Assembly: GCA_002492465.1 (NCBI GenBank)
Contig: DKYT01000030.1
Span: 1-64,000, forward strand
DNA: 64,000 nt
Origin: Lachnospiraceae bacterium UBA7093
GTDB lineage: Bacteria; Bacillota; Clostridia; Lachnospirales; Lachnospiraceae
Direction: 5' to 3'
The position numbers and the translations under genes were made by a program. Shown here piece after piece: positions 1 through 7,915 of this stretch (positions within the stretch are counted from its first letter, which is position 1; each line of letters begins with the position of its first letter). The notes beneath the pieces were generated by a model. It saw nothing but the letters and a program-made list of their open reading frames with translations. It made no database searches and was not told the DNA's origin.

Positions 1-1
1 A

Positions 2-328
2 CCTGCTTGGGGTATGATTGGTACCCTGATAGGTCTTGTTAACATGCTTTATGAAATGGATGATCCTTCCAGCATCGGTCCCTCCATGGCGGTGGCGTTG
101 ATTACCACTCTGTATGGATCTATGCTTGCCAACTGGATCTGCGCGCCTGTTGCCGGGAAATTGAAATCAAACAATGCAAATGAGATTATGATCAAGGAAA
201 TTATGATAGAAGGGCTGCTCTCTATTCAGGCAGGAGAGAATCCCAGAGTAATTGAAGAAAAGTTAAAGTCGTTCCTGTCGCCGGGCGATCGCATCAGTCA
301 GGATGACGGAGGTGAGGAAAATGGCTAA
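2..328 (+). CDS. motA: Flagellar stator subunit MotA (C-terminal part, cut by window edge)
   Basis: Cytoplasmic-membrane ion-channel subunit of the flagellar stator, which with MotB turns ion flow into torque. Only the last ~108 residues are inside the window; the open frame runs off the left edge. The visible part begins PAWGMIGTLIGLVNML, the typical third transmembrane segment of MotA, followed by a fourth segment ending in NWICAPVAGKL and a cytoplasmic tail. The last bases overlap the start of motB by 8 bp, the usual motAB arrangement. Assignment is firm; the internal ATG at 14 is not the real start. Confidence 0.93.
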   Translation, partial: PAWGMIGTLIGLVNMLYEMDDPSSIGPSMAVALITTLYGSMLANWICAPVAGKLKSNNANEIMIKEIMIEGLLSIQAGENPRVIEEKLKSFLSPGDRISQDDGGEENG

Positions 329-1127
329 AAGGAAACCGGATGAGCCTCCCAAAGGCGCCCCGGCGTGGCAGTCCACCTTTGCGGATCTGATGAATCTGCT
401 TCTCTGTTTCTTCGTTATGTTGTTTTCCATGTCCACCATTGACGCTCAGAAGTTTGAGTTGATTGCCGCTTCCTTTAATCAGACCTTCAGCATTTTTGAT
501 TCGGGAGCGACGGCGATTGGCGAGGGTGTCCTTACGGGGATGGGAGTCAGCCAGCTGACAGAGCTTGATGATTATATAAATAGTACAGGGCGGGATAATA
601 AAGGCGATACAATTCCCAAAGATCTGGAATCTGCAGCGGAAATGATGGAAGAGGCAAAGATACGGGAATCCGAGGAAATGGCAAGTGAAATCGAAGAGGC
701 AATGCAGGAGAAGAATCTTGACAAGGAAATTGACATAGAATTTACGGCACAGTATGTACAGCTTACTTTGAACGGCGCTTTGCTGTTTGACTCGGGGAGT
801 GTGGAGATCAAGGAAGAGGCGCTGCCGCTGATGAATCAGTTGGGAATTATACTCCAGAGGTTTGGAACGGGGGTCATCGAAATTGAGGGACATACGGACA
901 ATGTTCCCATGTCCGGCAGTAAGTATTCCAACAATGATGAACTGAGCAGCGGGCGGGCCTTATCGGTATTTTATTATCTGGAACAGAATACGACGCTGGA
1001 TGTGAGTCGGATTAAGCATTCCGGAAGAGGAGAATATGTTCCGATTGCGGATAATTCTACGGCGGAAGGAAGAGCTAAGAACAGAAGAGTGGAGATTAAG
1101 ATCTATAATTCTTTGAGTTCTTATTAA
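321..1127 (+). CDS. motB: Flagellar stator subunit MotB
   Basis: Peptidoglycan-anchored stator subunit (268 aa). One N-terminal transmembrane helix follows a basic, Pro-rich start; D22 in the FADLMNLLL motif is the conserved ion-carrying aspartate. The C-terminal ~130 residues form an OmpA-like peptidoglycan-binding domain (EGHTDNVP, then the terminal NRRVEIKI). I chose ATG 321 because GGAGGTG at 309-315 sits at good spacing; an upstream in-frame ATG at 303 lacks such a site. It overlaps motA by 8 bp, so the two are probably translationally coupled. Confidence 0.95.
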   Translation: MAKRKPDEPPKGAPAWQSTFADLMNLLLCFFVMLFSMSTIDAQKFELIAASFNQTFSIFDSGATAIGEGVLTGMGVSQLTELDDYINSTGRDNKGDTIPKDLESAAEMMEEAKIRESEEMASEIEEAMQEKNLDKEIDIEFTAQYVQLTLNGALLFDSGSVEIKEEALPLMNQLGIILQRFGTGVIEIEGHTDNVPMSGSKYSNNDELSSGRALSVFYYLEQNTTLDVSRIKHSGRGEYVPIADNSTAEGRAKNRRVEIKIYNSLSSY

Positions 1128-1152
1128 TAATCATAAAGAGAGGCTTATTGAC

Positions 1153-1683
1153 ATGAAGAAAAATCTGATTTCAATTATTATTCTTGCGCTGTTGATTGTG
1201 AATATTGTGCTGACATCGGTTATGATGTTCAGCGTAATGAGCACCAACAAAAAGACAGCGAATCTGGTAACAGACATTGCCTCGGCAATCAGTCTGGAAT
1301 TGGGAGAAGAAGAGGAAGGCGAACCGGCGGAAGTGATCCCCATGGAAGATACCCAGACCTATACCATTGCAGACTTACGGATCCTTCTGAAAAAGGCGGA
1401 ACCTTCAGCGGAAGGTGAGACAGACCCTGATGACCATTATGCGCTGTTAAACGTAACTCTTTCCATGAACAGCAAGCATAAAGATTACAAGACCTATTCG
1501 GACTTGTCTACAAGAGAAGATTTGATTAAGGGGCAGATCAATGATGTGGTGAGTCAGTATACCTTAGATCAGGCAAAAGAAAGCAACCAGCAGATAGAGG
1601 ATGAAATCTTAAATAAGATCCAGACCCTTTTTGATTCCGATTTCATTTTTGATGTGACACTGAGCAGTTATCTCTATCAATAA
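1153..1683 (+). CDS. fliL: Flagellar basal-body-associated protein FliL
   Basis: Single-pass membrane protein (176 aa) that associates with the stator/basal body. It has a short basic N-terminus, one hydrophobic helix (LISIIILALLIVNIVLTSV), a Glu-rich stretch around residues 50-65 and a FliL-type periplasmic domain containing the YALLNVTLSMN strand and an RDLI-like REDLIKGQIND helix. Length and position between motB and fliM fit the family. Residue-level conservation in FliL is low, so order supports the call as much as sequence. Confidence 0.88.
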   Translation: MKKNLISIIILALLIVNIVLTSVMMFSVMSTNKKTANLVTDIASAISLELGEEEEGEPAEVIPMEDTQTYTIADLRILLKKAEPSAEGETDPDDHYALLNVTLSMNSKHKDYKTYSDLSTREDLIKGQINDVVSQYTLDQAKESNQQIEDEILNKIQTLFDSDFIFDVTLSSYLYQ

Positions 1684-1745
1684 GCGCCGTACAAGGCAGA
1701 TCATATGACAGGATATTACGGCTGAAATGAAGGAGGTGAAAGCTC

Positions 1746-2726
1746 GTGGGTGAGGTATTATCTCAAAGTGAGATAGACAATTTGCTGGCAGCGTTAAGCA
1801 GCGGCGAACTGGATGTGGAAGAGATACAGGAGCCTGGGGAAAAGCAGGTGAAAGATTATGACTTTAAACGACCTGCGAAGTTTTCCAAGGAGCATCTGAG
1901 AACCCTTGAGATTATTTATGAACATTATGGAAGACTGATATCTACCAATCTTCCGGTTTATCTGAGAAAGAATATACAGGTGACGGTGGCAAGTTCTGAA
2001 ACAGTTACCTTTTCAGAATTCACAAATGCGCTTTCCAACCCGGTTATATTGGGAATTGTAGATTTTTCACCTCTTGCGGGAAATATTATTATGGAATTAT
2101 CGCCCAATTTGGGGTTTGCCATGATCGACAGAATGCTTGGAGGGCAGGGTGCTCCTCTGGAAAAGAGCAGAGACTTTTCGGAGATTGAAATGACCATTCT
2201 GCAGCGGCTTCTGGTGGTATGTATGCAGTTGATGCGGGAACCGTGGAAAAATGTGGTGGATATTAATCCAATGATGGAAAGAATTGAAACCAATGCGCAG
2301 TTTGCCCAAGTGATTGCCCCCAGCGATATGATCGCAATTGTTTCCATGAGCGTTAAGATCGGCGATGTGGAAGGGCTTATGAATATCTGTCTTCCTTATT
2401 TTACGCTGGAAGATGTGATGGATAAGTTGAATACCAAGTATTGGTTCTCAACAATGCAAAAGGATGATTCGATAGATTATGAGGAGCATATCGAATCATT
2501 GATTAAGAGGATCGACATACCTGTGAAAGCTGTCCTTGGAAAGAGCCAGGTGGCGGTAAATGATTTCTTAAGCCTGCAGGTTGGAGATATAATAAGATTA
2601 GACAGTAAGGTGGATTCGGAAATGAATATTTATGTTGGAAATATCAGAAAGTTCACGGCGCTTCCTGGATCCATGAAAGAAAATTACGCGGTTCAGGTAA
2701 CATCAATAATCAGAGAGGGGGAGTAA
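1746..2726 (+). CDS. fliM: Flagellar motor switch protein FliM
   Basis: Switch-complex (C-ring) protein, 326 aa, that binds CheY-P and sets rotation direction. The N-terminus VLSQSEIDNLLAAL is the CheY-P-binding segment, followed by the CheC-like middle domain (DYDFKRPAKFSKE, then a FSPLAGNIIMELSP region) and a C-terminal SpoA/FliN-like domain. Translation probably begins at GTG 1746, 6 bases after the strong site AAGGAGGTGA at 1730-1739. It is immediately followed by fliY. Confidence 0.95.
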   Translation: MGEVLSQSEIDNLLAALSSGELDVEEIQEPGEKQVKDYDFKRPAKFSKEHLRTLEIIYEHYGRLISTNLPVYLRKNIQVTVASSETVTFSEFTNALSNPVILGIVDFSPLAGNIIMELSPNLGFAMIDRMLGGQGAPLEKSRDFSEIEMTILQRLLVVCMQLMREPWKNVVDINPMMERIETNAQFAQVIAPSDMIAIVSMSVKIGDVEGLMNICLPYFTLEDVMDKLNTKYWFSTMQKDDSIDYEEHIESLIKRIDIPVKAVLGKSQVAVNDFLSLQVGDIIRLDSKVDSEMNIYVGNIRKFTALPGSMKENYAVQVTSIIREGE

Positions 2727-2729
2727 TGC

Positions 2730-4019
2730 GTGGACGGAATGTTGTCACAAGATGAAATAAATGCGCTGCTTTCGGGCATGGATCTGTCCGGCAGTGCAGA
2801 AGCAGAAAGCCCGGCAGCGGAAGACACTGCGGAAGCGGGGGAAAAGGGTACAATTGATGAAAGCCTGCTGACGCCGGATGAACGGGATGCAATAGGTGAG
2901 ATTGCCAATATCAGCATGGGATCTTCCGCTACCACCTTATATTCTCTGGTAAACAGAAAAGTAAATATTACAACCCCAGTGGTAGAGATTGCCGATTGGG
3001 AAATGGTGGTAGGAAATTACGAACGCCCCTGTGTTTTTATACAAATTCGTTATACATCGGGATTGGATGGTTCCAATATTATGATCCTGAAGGAACATGA
3101 CGTAAAGGTAATAACGGATTTGATGATGGGAGGAGACGGAAGCAATACGGAGGGAGAGCTGGGAGAACTCCACCTGAGCGCTATTTCCGAGGCGATGAAT
3201 CAGATGATGGGATCCGCGGCTACTTCCATGTCTACCATGCTTGGGAAGATGATTGATATCAGCCCCCCGGAGGCGAATCTGATTGATCTAAATGATTTTA
3301 AAGAGGGAGGAGAAATTGCATCCTTTTTGAAAGGAAATTTTGTAAAGATCTCCTTCAGAATGCAGATAGACGAATTGGTTGACAGTACAATCATGCAGCT
3401 GTATCCAATTGAATTTGCCAAAGGTCTTTATGAAAGCTTCATTTTAAATCAACCGGAACCGGAGCCTGCTCCGGCGCCAGCTCCCGAGCCAACTGCTCCG
3501 CCTGCTATGGATGCGTCATCTATGGCGCAGCCTGATATGGGGATGGGGATGCCCCAGATGAATATGGGCATGCCGCAGATGAACATGGGCATGGGAATGC
3601 CGCAGATGGATATGAACATGAATCCTCAGGGCATGCCGATGGGCGGTATGCAGGGGATGCCGATGATGGGAATGCCTATGCAGGGAATGCCTCAGATGGC
3701 GATGGGAATGAATCCTCAAATGCCCCAGATGAACATACAGCCTGCTCAGTTCCAGAGCTTCAACAATGTGGGCGCCGTTCCGGGACAGGAGAACATAGGA
3801 CTTATTCGGGATGTACCGCTGGAGGTTACCGTCGAATTGGGCAGAACTAAAAAATCCATAGCGGAAATACTAGACTTTGCACCGGGAACAATCATAGAGC
3901 TTGACAAGATAGCCGGTGAGCCTATAGATGTACTTGTAAATGGTAAGTTTGTTGCAAAGGGCGAGGTTGTGGTTATTGAAGAAAGTTTTGGTATCCGTGT
4001 AACCGAAATAATAAAATAA
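2730..4019 (+). CDS. fliY: Flagellar motor switch phosphatase FliY (CheC-like + FliN domains)
   Basis: Switch protein of the Gram-positive FliY type (429 aa): an N-terminal CheY-P-binding-like segment (MLSQDEINALLSGM), a CheC-like phosphatase domain with both active-site helices (DAIGEIANISMGSSATT near 60 and SAISEAMNQMMGSAATS near 155), and a C-terminal FliN/SpoA domain from about residue 350. Between them, residues ~240-345 are extraordinarily rich in Met, Pro, Gln and Gly after a short PEPAPAPAPEP tract. Start GTG 2730 has GAGAGGGGGAG just upstream. Family phosphatase activity on CheY-P is inferred from the paired E/N helices. Confidence 0.94.
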   Translation: MDGMLSQDEINALLSGMDLSGSAEAESPAAEDTAEAGEKGTIDESLLTPDERDAIGEIANISMGSSATTLYSLVNRKVNITTPVVEIADWEMVVGNYERPCVFIQIRYTSGLDGSNIMILKEHDVKVITDLMMGGDGSNTEGELGELHLSAISEAMNQMMGSAATSMSTMLGKMIDISPPEANLIDLNDFKEGGEIASFLKGNFVKISFRMQIDELVDSTIMQLYPIEFAKGLYESFILNQPEPEPAPAPAPEPTAPPAMDASSMAQPDMGMGMPQMNMGMPQMNMGMGMPQMDMNMNPQGMPMGGMQGMPMMGMPMQGMPQMAMGMNPQMPQMNIQPAQFQSFNNVGAVPGQENIGLIRDVPLEVTVELGRTKKSIAEILDFAPGTIIELDKIAGEPIDVLVNGKFVAKGEVVVIEESFGIRVTEIIK

Positions 4020-4037
4020 AAGGTAGGAGAGAATAAT

Positions 4038-4400
4038 ATGGCAAAGAATATTTTAATTGTTGATGATGCAGCTTTCATGCGTATGATGATCAAGGACATT
4101 CTGACAAAGAATGGCTATAACGTAGTGGGAGAGGCTGAAAATGGTGCGAAGGCGTTTGATAAGTATAATGAACTGAAGCCGGATCTTGTACTTATGGATA
4201 TTACCATGCCGGAAGTGGATGGTATTGCAGCGCTGAAGAAGATCAAAGGGGCTGACCCGGGGGCAATGGTAATTATGTGCTCTGCAATGGGACAGCAGGC
4301 CATGGTTATTGAAGCCATTCAGAGCGGGGCGAAGGACTTTATCGTTAAGCCTTTCCAGCCGGAGCGTGTATTGGAAGCCGTTAAAAAGGTAGTGGGCTGA
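4038..4400 (+). CDS. cheY: Chemotaxis response regulator CheY
   Basis: Stand-alone receiver domain, 120 aa, no output domain. The acid pair D9/D10, phosphoacceptor D54 (LVLMDITMP), the conserved small hydroxyl residue S82 and K104 (DFIVKPF) are all present. When phosphorylated by CheA it should bind FliM at the motor; FliY and CheC in this window are the likely phosphatases. It lies directly after fliY with a ribosome-binding site AGGTAGGAGAG, as in Bacillus. Confidence 0.96.
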   Translation: MAKNILIVDDAAFMRMMIKDILTKNGYNVVGEAENGAKAFDKYNELKPDLVLMDITMPEVDGIAALKKIKGADPGAMVIMCSAMGQQAMVIEAIQSGAKDFIVKPFQPERVLEAVKKVVG

Positions 4401-4401
4401 T

Positions 4402-4770
4402 ATGCTCCTTTCAGTTACCACAAGGACGGATAGCTATCTTCAGTTTATAACGGTGCTGATTCTTTTCGTTTTCGTGCTTGCGGCAACCTATCTGGTAACC
4501 AGATGGATCGCCAAGTACCAAAAGGGAAAAACGGGTTCCGGGAATCTGGAAATTGTGGAAACCTGCCGGATTGCCCAGAATAAGTATGTCCAGATTATAA
4601 GAGCAGGGAAGAAGTACCTTGTGGTTGCCGTGGGAAAAGATGAGATTCATATGCTTTCGGAGCTTTCTGCGGAAGAACTTGTCTTTTTGGAAGAAAATCA
4701 GGAGCAAATGCCCAGTTTTGCAAATGTTCTTGATAGAGTTAAAAAAATGACGGAAAAAGATAAGGACTAA
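4402..4770 (+). CDS. fliO: Flagellar export accessory protein FliO (FliZ)
   Basis: Small membrane protein (122 aa) needed for assembly of the FliP ring of the export gate. One transmembrane helix at residues ~14-34 (FITVLILFVFVLAATYLVTR) is followed by a compact cytoplasmic FliO domain (VETCRIAQNKYVQIIRAGKKY, then AVGKDEIHMLSEL) and a charged tail. ATG 4402 begins one base after the cheY stop, so coupling is likely. FliO is poorly conserved; position before fliP supports the call. Confidence 0.87.
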   Translation: MLLSVTTRTDSYLQFITVLILFVFVLAATYLVTRWIAKYQKGKTGSGNLEIVETCRIAQNKYVQIIRAGKKYLVVAVGKDEIHMLSELSAEELVFLEENQEQMPSFANVLDRVKKMTEKDKD

Positions 4771-4786
4771 AGGATAAGGCAATTAT

Positions 4787-5656
4787 ATGAAAAAGAACTT
4801 TGCCGTAAATAAAATCATAAAGCTAATATGCCTGCTGCTGACGGTAGGCATATTGTGTATTATTCCCAAATGGGATGTACAGGCGGCTGGCGTGGATCCC
4901 GGCATGACGGGAGAGACCCAGGAACGGACGAATATTGAGGAACCGGGAAGCGCAGATACCAGGGAAGAGTTGGGAGAATTGAATATTGCAAACAATCTGA
5001 CAATTACCCAAAGCGGCGGCAACGGTCAGGTAAATGGTACATTACGGATTTTACTCACGCTGACATTAATAGGACTTGCGCCGATCCTGCTGATCATGCT
5101 TACCTCCTATACCAGAACCATTATTGTCCTTCATTTTACCAGAGCCGCTTTGAATACGCAAACGGCGCCGCCCAATCAGGTTCTGATTGGGTTGGCTTTG
5201 TTTTTAACCTATTTCATTATGCAGCCTACCCTGACCCGGGTTTATGACGAGGCTGTGGTTCCTTTTGAGGAGGGAACCATAACTCAGGAGGAATTTTTGG
5301 AAGTAGGAATTCAGCCCTTCAGGGAGTTTATGTACACCCAGACCCAGACCAAGGATGTAAGGATGTTTCTGGAGATTTCAGGGGAAGAATGGACTGGAAA
5401 TCTGGATGACCTTTCCCTTGCGGTGCTGGTTCCCAGCTTTATTCTGGGGGAACTGCGGCAGGCGTTTATTATTGGTTTTATTATATATATTCCTTTTATT
5501 GTAATTGATATGGTGGTGGCGTCTACCCTGATGAGTATGGGCATGATGATGCTTCCCCCTACTACGATTTCCATGCCCTTTAAGATCCTTTTGTTTGTGC
5601 TCGCAGACGGATGGGATCTGATTATTGTGAATCTGGTGAAGTCATTTTACCCATAG
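4787..5656 (+). CDS. fliP: Flagellar type III export gate protein FliP
   Basis: Core export-gate membrane protein (289 aa). It begins with a cleavable-type signal segment (KKNFAVNKIIKLICLLLTVG), unusual for membrane proteins but typical of FliP, then a polar linker of ~50 residues and four hydrophobic segments. The PS00/FliP signature regions LLIMLTSYTRTIIVL and PTTISMPFKILLFVL-like C-terminal helix are present. It is followed by fliQ and fliR in the usual order. Confidence 0.95.
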   Translation: MKKNFAVNKIIKLICLLLTVGILCIIPKWDVQAAGVDPGMTGETQERTNIEEPGSADTREELGELNIANNLTITQSGGNGQVNGTLRILLTLTLIGLAPILLIMLTSYTRTIIVLHFTRAALNTQTAPPNQVLIGLALFLTYFIMQPTLTRVYDEAVVPFEEGTITQEEFLEVGIQPFREFMYTQTQTKDVRMFLEISGEEWTGNLDDLSLAVLVPSFILGELRQAFIIGFIIYIPFIVIDMVVASTLMSMGMMMLPPTTISMPFKILLFVLADGWDLIIVNLVKSFYP

Positions 5657-5677
5657 TGTGCAGGAGGGATAAAAAAG

Positions 5678-5947
5678 ATGTCGATTGATGAGGTTACAGC
5701 GGTTGCCAGCTCAGCTTTGTTCCTGGTAATAAAGGTAGCGGCGCCGGTTCTTCTGGTGTCCTTGATAGTTGGTCTGATTATCAGCATTTTTCAGACGGTT
5801 ACTTCCATACAGGAGCAGACCCTTACTTTTGTTCCGAAGGTGCTTGCCGTATTTCTTGCATTGACTGTATTGGGAAACTGGATGCTGACGGAGATGACAG
5901 GTTTTATGGAAACTCTGTGGTCTGATTTTGCCCGTTATGTAAGGTAG
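5678..5947 (+). CDS. fliQ: Flagellar type III export gate protein FliQ
   Basis: Small two-helix export-gate protein (89 aa). It shows the family pattern of a hydrophobic helix (ALFLVIKVAAPVLLVSLIVGL), the conserved FQTVTSIQEQTLTFVPK loop, and a second helix (AVFLALTVLGNWML). Length is normal. It sits 21 bp after fliP and 5 bp before fliR, with AGGAGGG upstream of its ATG. Confidence 0.95.
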   Translation: MSIDEVTAVASSALFLVIKVAAPVLLVSLIVGLIISIFQTVTSIQEQTLTFVPKVLAVFLALTVLGNWMLTEMTGFMETLWSDFARYVR

Positions 5948-5952
5948 CAGTT

Positions 5953-6732
5953 ATGCTGGAATATACATTTGCCTATGAGGATTTGGAATATTTTCTGCTG
6001 GTGTTGGTGAGAGTGAGCTGTTTTGTATTTATAGCGCCTTTTTTCAGCATGACCAACACGCCCAGAAACGTTCGGATTGCCCTCAGCTTTTTTGTGTCGG
6101 TTCTCCTTTACCATGCGCTTCCCCGCGAGACGGTAGCATATGAAACCCTTTTGGGATACTTTGTGATTATAATGAAAGAGGCGTTGACCGGGCTTTTGAT
6201 TGGTTTTGCCGCCAATCTTTGCAGCACGGTGGTGACCTTTGCAGGGCAGGTTGCGGATATGGAGATGGGGCTTTCCATGGCAAGTATGCTGGATCCCGCT
6301 ACCAGAGAGAACTCTACCATTTCCGGTATTTATTATAATTATATGGTTCTGCTGATGCTGATGATTTCTGGGATGCACAGATACCTGCTGAAAGCGCTTG
6401 CAGAAACCTATACCCTGATCCCCATAAACGGGGCTGTATTTCATAGGGAATCTCTTCTTACGGCAACCCTGGGATTTATGGCGGATTATATTTTGATTGG
6501 CTTTCGCATATGCCTTCCCATATTTGCGGTTATGATTATTCTGAACGCCGTGCTGGGGGTTCTGGCGAAGGTGTCGCCGCAGCTGAATATGTTTGCGGTA
6601 GGTATTCAGATGAAGGTACTGGTAGGTATCAGTATTTTGTTTCTATCTACTTCCATGCTGCCTGGCGCTGCTAATTTTATTTATGAACAGATGAAGCATG
6701 CCGTGGCGGTGTTTGTAGAGAGCATGATGTAG
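5953..6732 (+). CDS. fliR: Flagellar type III export gate protein FliR
   Basis: Multi-pass export-gate protein (259 aa) that completes the FliPQR pore. Several hydrophobic helices alternate with short loops; the region RVSCFVFIAPFFSMTNTP and the later KEALTGLLIGFAANL are typical of FliR/SpaR/EscT proteins. It starts 5 bp after fliQ and is followed by flhB; in some clostridia these two are fused, here they are separate genes. Confidence 0.94.
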   Translation: MLEYTFAYEDLEYFLLVLVRVSCFVFIAPFFSMTNTPRNVRIALSFFVSVLLYHALPRETVAYETLLGYFVIIMKEALTGLLIGFAANLCSTVVTFAGQVADMEMGLSMASMLDPATRENSTISGIYYNYMVLLMLMISGMHRYLLKALAETYTLIPINGAVFHRESLLTATLGFMADYILIGFRICLPIFAVMIILNAVLGVLAKVSPQLNMFAVGIQMKVLVGISILFLSTSMLPGAANFIYEQMKHAVAVFVESMM

Positions 6733-6750
6733 AAAGGACTGATTGAAAGG

Positions 6751-7899
6751 TTGATAAAGGACGGCGGAGCGGCGAAGGATCGTAAATTCATATTGAACTA
6801 TCAGCTGCAGTTCTTTGCCAAGGATGGTCCCGGCGGCGAAAAGACCGAAGAGCCTACCGCCAAAAAGCTGGAGGACGCCCGGAAAGACGGTCAGGTAGCA
6901 AAAAGCAAGGAGATTGGGAATGCTTTCGGCATACTAGCCCTGTTTATTACATTACAGATCTACCTGGGAACCATGGGAACAAGCTTTATAGAAGGATTCC
7001 ATGGGGTTTATAATCAGATCCCGGATATGGTGAAAATGTACAATGGAGAACTGCCCACGGCGTCTGTTCTTACGCTGATCCGCAGCATGATGTTCCGGCT
7101 GCTTCTGTTGATTCTGCCGATTCTTCTGGTAGCCTTTGCCGTTGCCTTTATATGCGATGTAGTGCAGGTGAAGTGGAAGCCTACCTCCAAGCCTATGCAG
7201 CCGAAGTTCAACAAGCTAAGTCCCTTGAAAGGATTTAAAAGAATTTTTTCCGCCAACTCCCTGGTAGAGCTTTTAAAAGCGGCGCTGAAGCTGGTGGTAA
7301 TCGGATATGTAGTGTATTCTTACCTCCAGGGGAGGCTAAACGAGATTTATATTCTGTATGATATCGCTTTAAACCGCGCCATTGGATTGATTGGTGAGAT
7401 TGTGATCGATTTAGGGATCAGAATTGCCGCGGTATATATGATCATCGCTTTTCTTGATTTTGCTTATCAGAAATACAAGTTTAAGCAGGATATGAAGATG
7501 ACCAAACAGGAAGTAAAAGATGAATTTAAAAATCAGGAAGGGGATCCCCAGATCAAAGGGAAGCAGAGACAGCGTATGCGGGAGGCTTCCATGCGCAGAA
7601 TGATGCAGCAGCTTCCGGAAGCGGATGTGGTTATCACAAACCCGACCCATTACGCGGTGGCGATCAAATATGATCCGGACAAGTATGATGCCCCTTATGT
7701 GCTTGCCAAGGGAGAAAATTATCTGGCGCAGAGGATCAAGGATATAGCAAGGGAAAATGATATTGAAATTGTGGAAAATAAACCTCTTGCAAGAATGCTT
7801 TACGCAAATGTGGATATTGGGGAGCTTGTCCCACCGGAATTATATCAGGCGGTAGCGGAGGTGCTTGCCTTTGTTTACCATTTGAAAGGAAAAGTATAA
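6751..7899 (+). CDS. flhB: Flagellar export specificity switch protein FlhB
   Basis: Export-apparatus protein (382 aa from TTG 6751) that switches substrate class from rod/hook to filament. After a hydrophilic start with LQFFAKDGPGGEKTEEPTAKK there are four membrane helices, then a cytoplasmic domain with the self-cleavage motif N297-P298-T-H (VVITNPTHYAVAIKYD). The start is uncertain: TTG 6751 has AGAAAGGA about 11 bases away; a second in-frame TTG at 6793 is possible. No ATG is available before the conserved region. Confidence 0.94.
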   Translation: MIKDGGAAKDRKFILNYQLQFFAKDGPGGEKTEEPTAKKLEDARKDGQVAKSKEIGNAFGILALFITLQIYLGTMGTSFIEGFHGVYNQIPDMVKMYNGELPTASVLTLIRSMMFRLLLLILPILLVAFAVAFICDVVQVKWKPTSKPMQPKFNKLSPLKGFKRIFSANSLVELLKAALKLVVIGYVVYSYLQGRLNEIYILYDIALNRAIGLIGEIVIDLGIRIAAVYMIIAFLDFAYQKYKFKQDMKMTKQEVKDEFKNQEGDPQIKGKQRQRMREASMRRMMQQLPEADVVITNPTHYAVAIKYDPDKYDAPYVLAKGENYLAQRIKDIARENDIEIVENKPLARMLYANVDIGELVPPELYQAVAEVLAFVYHLKGKV

Positions 7900-7915
7900 A
7901 GAAAGGAGAGTGGCT

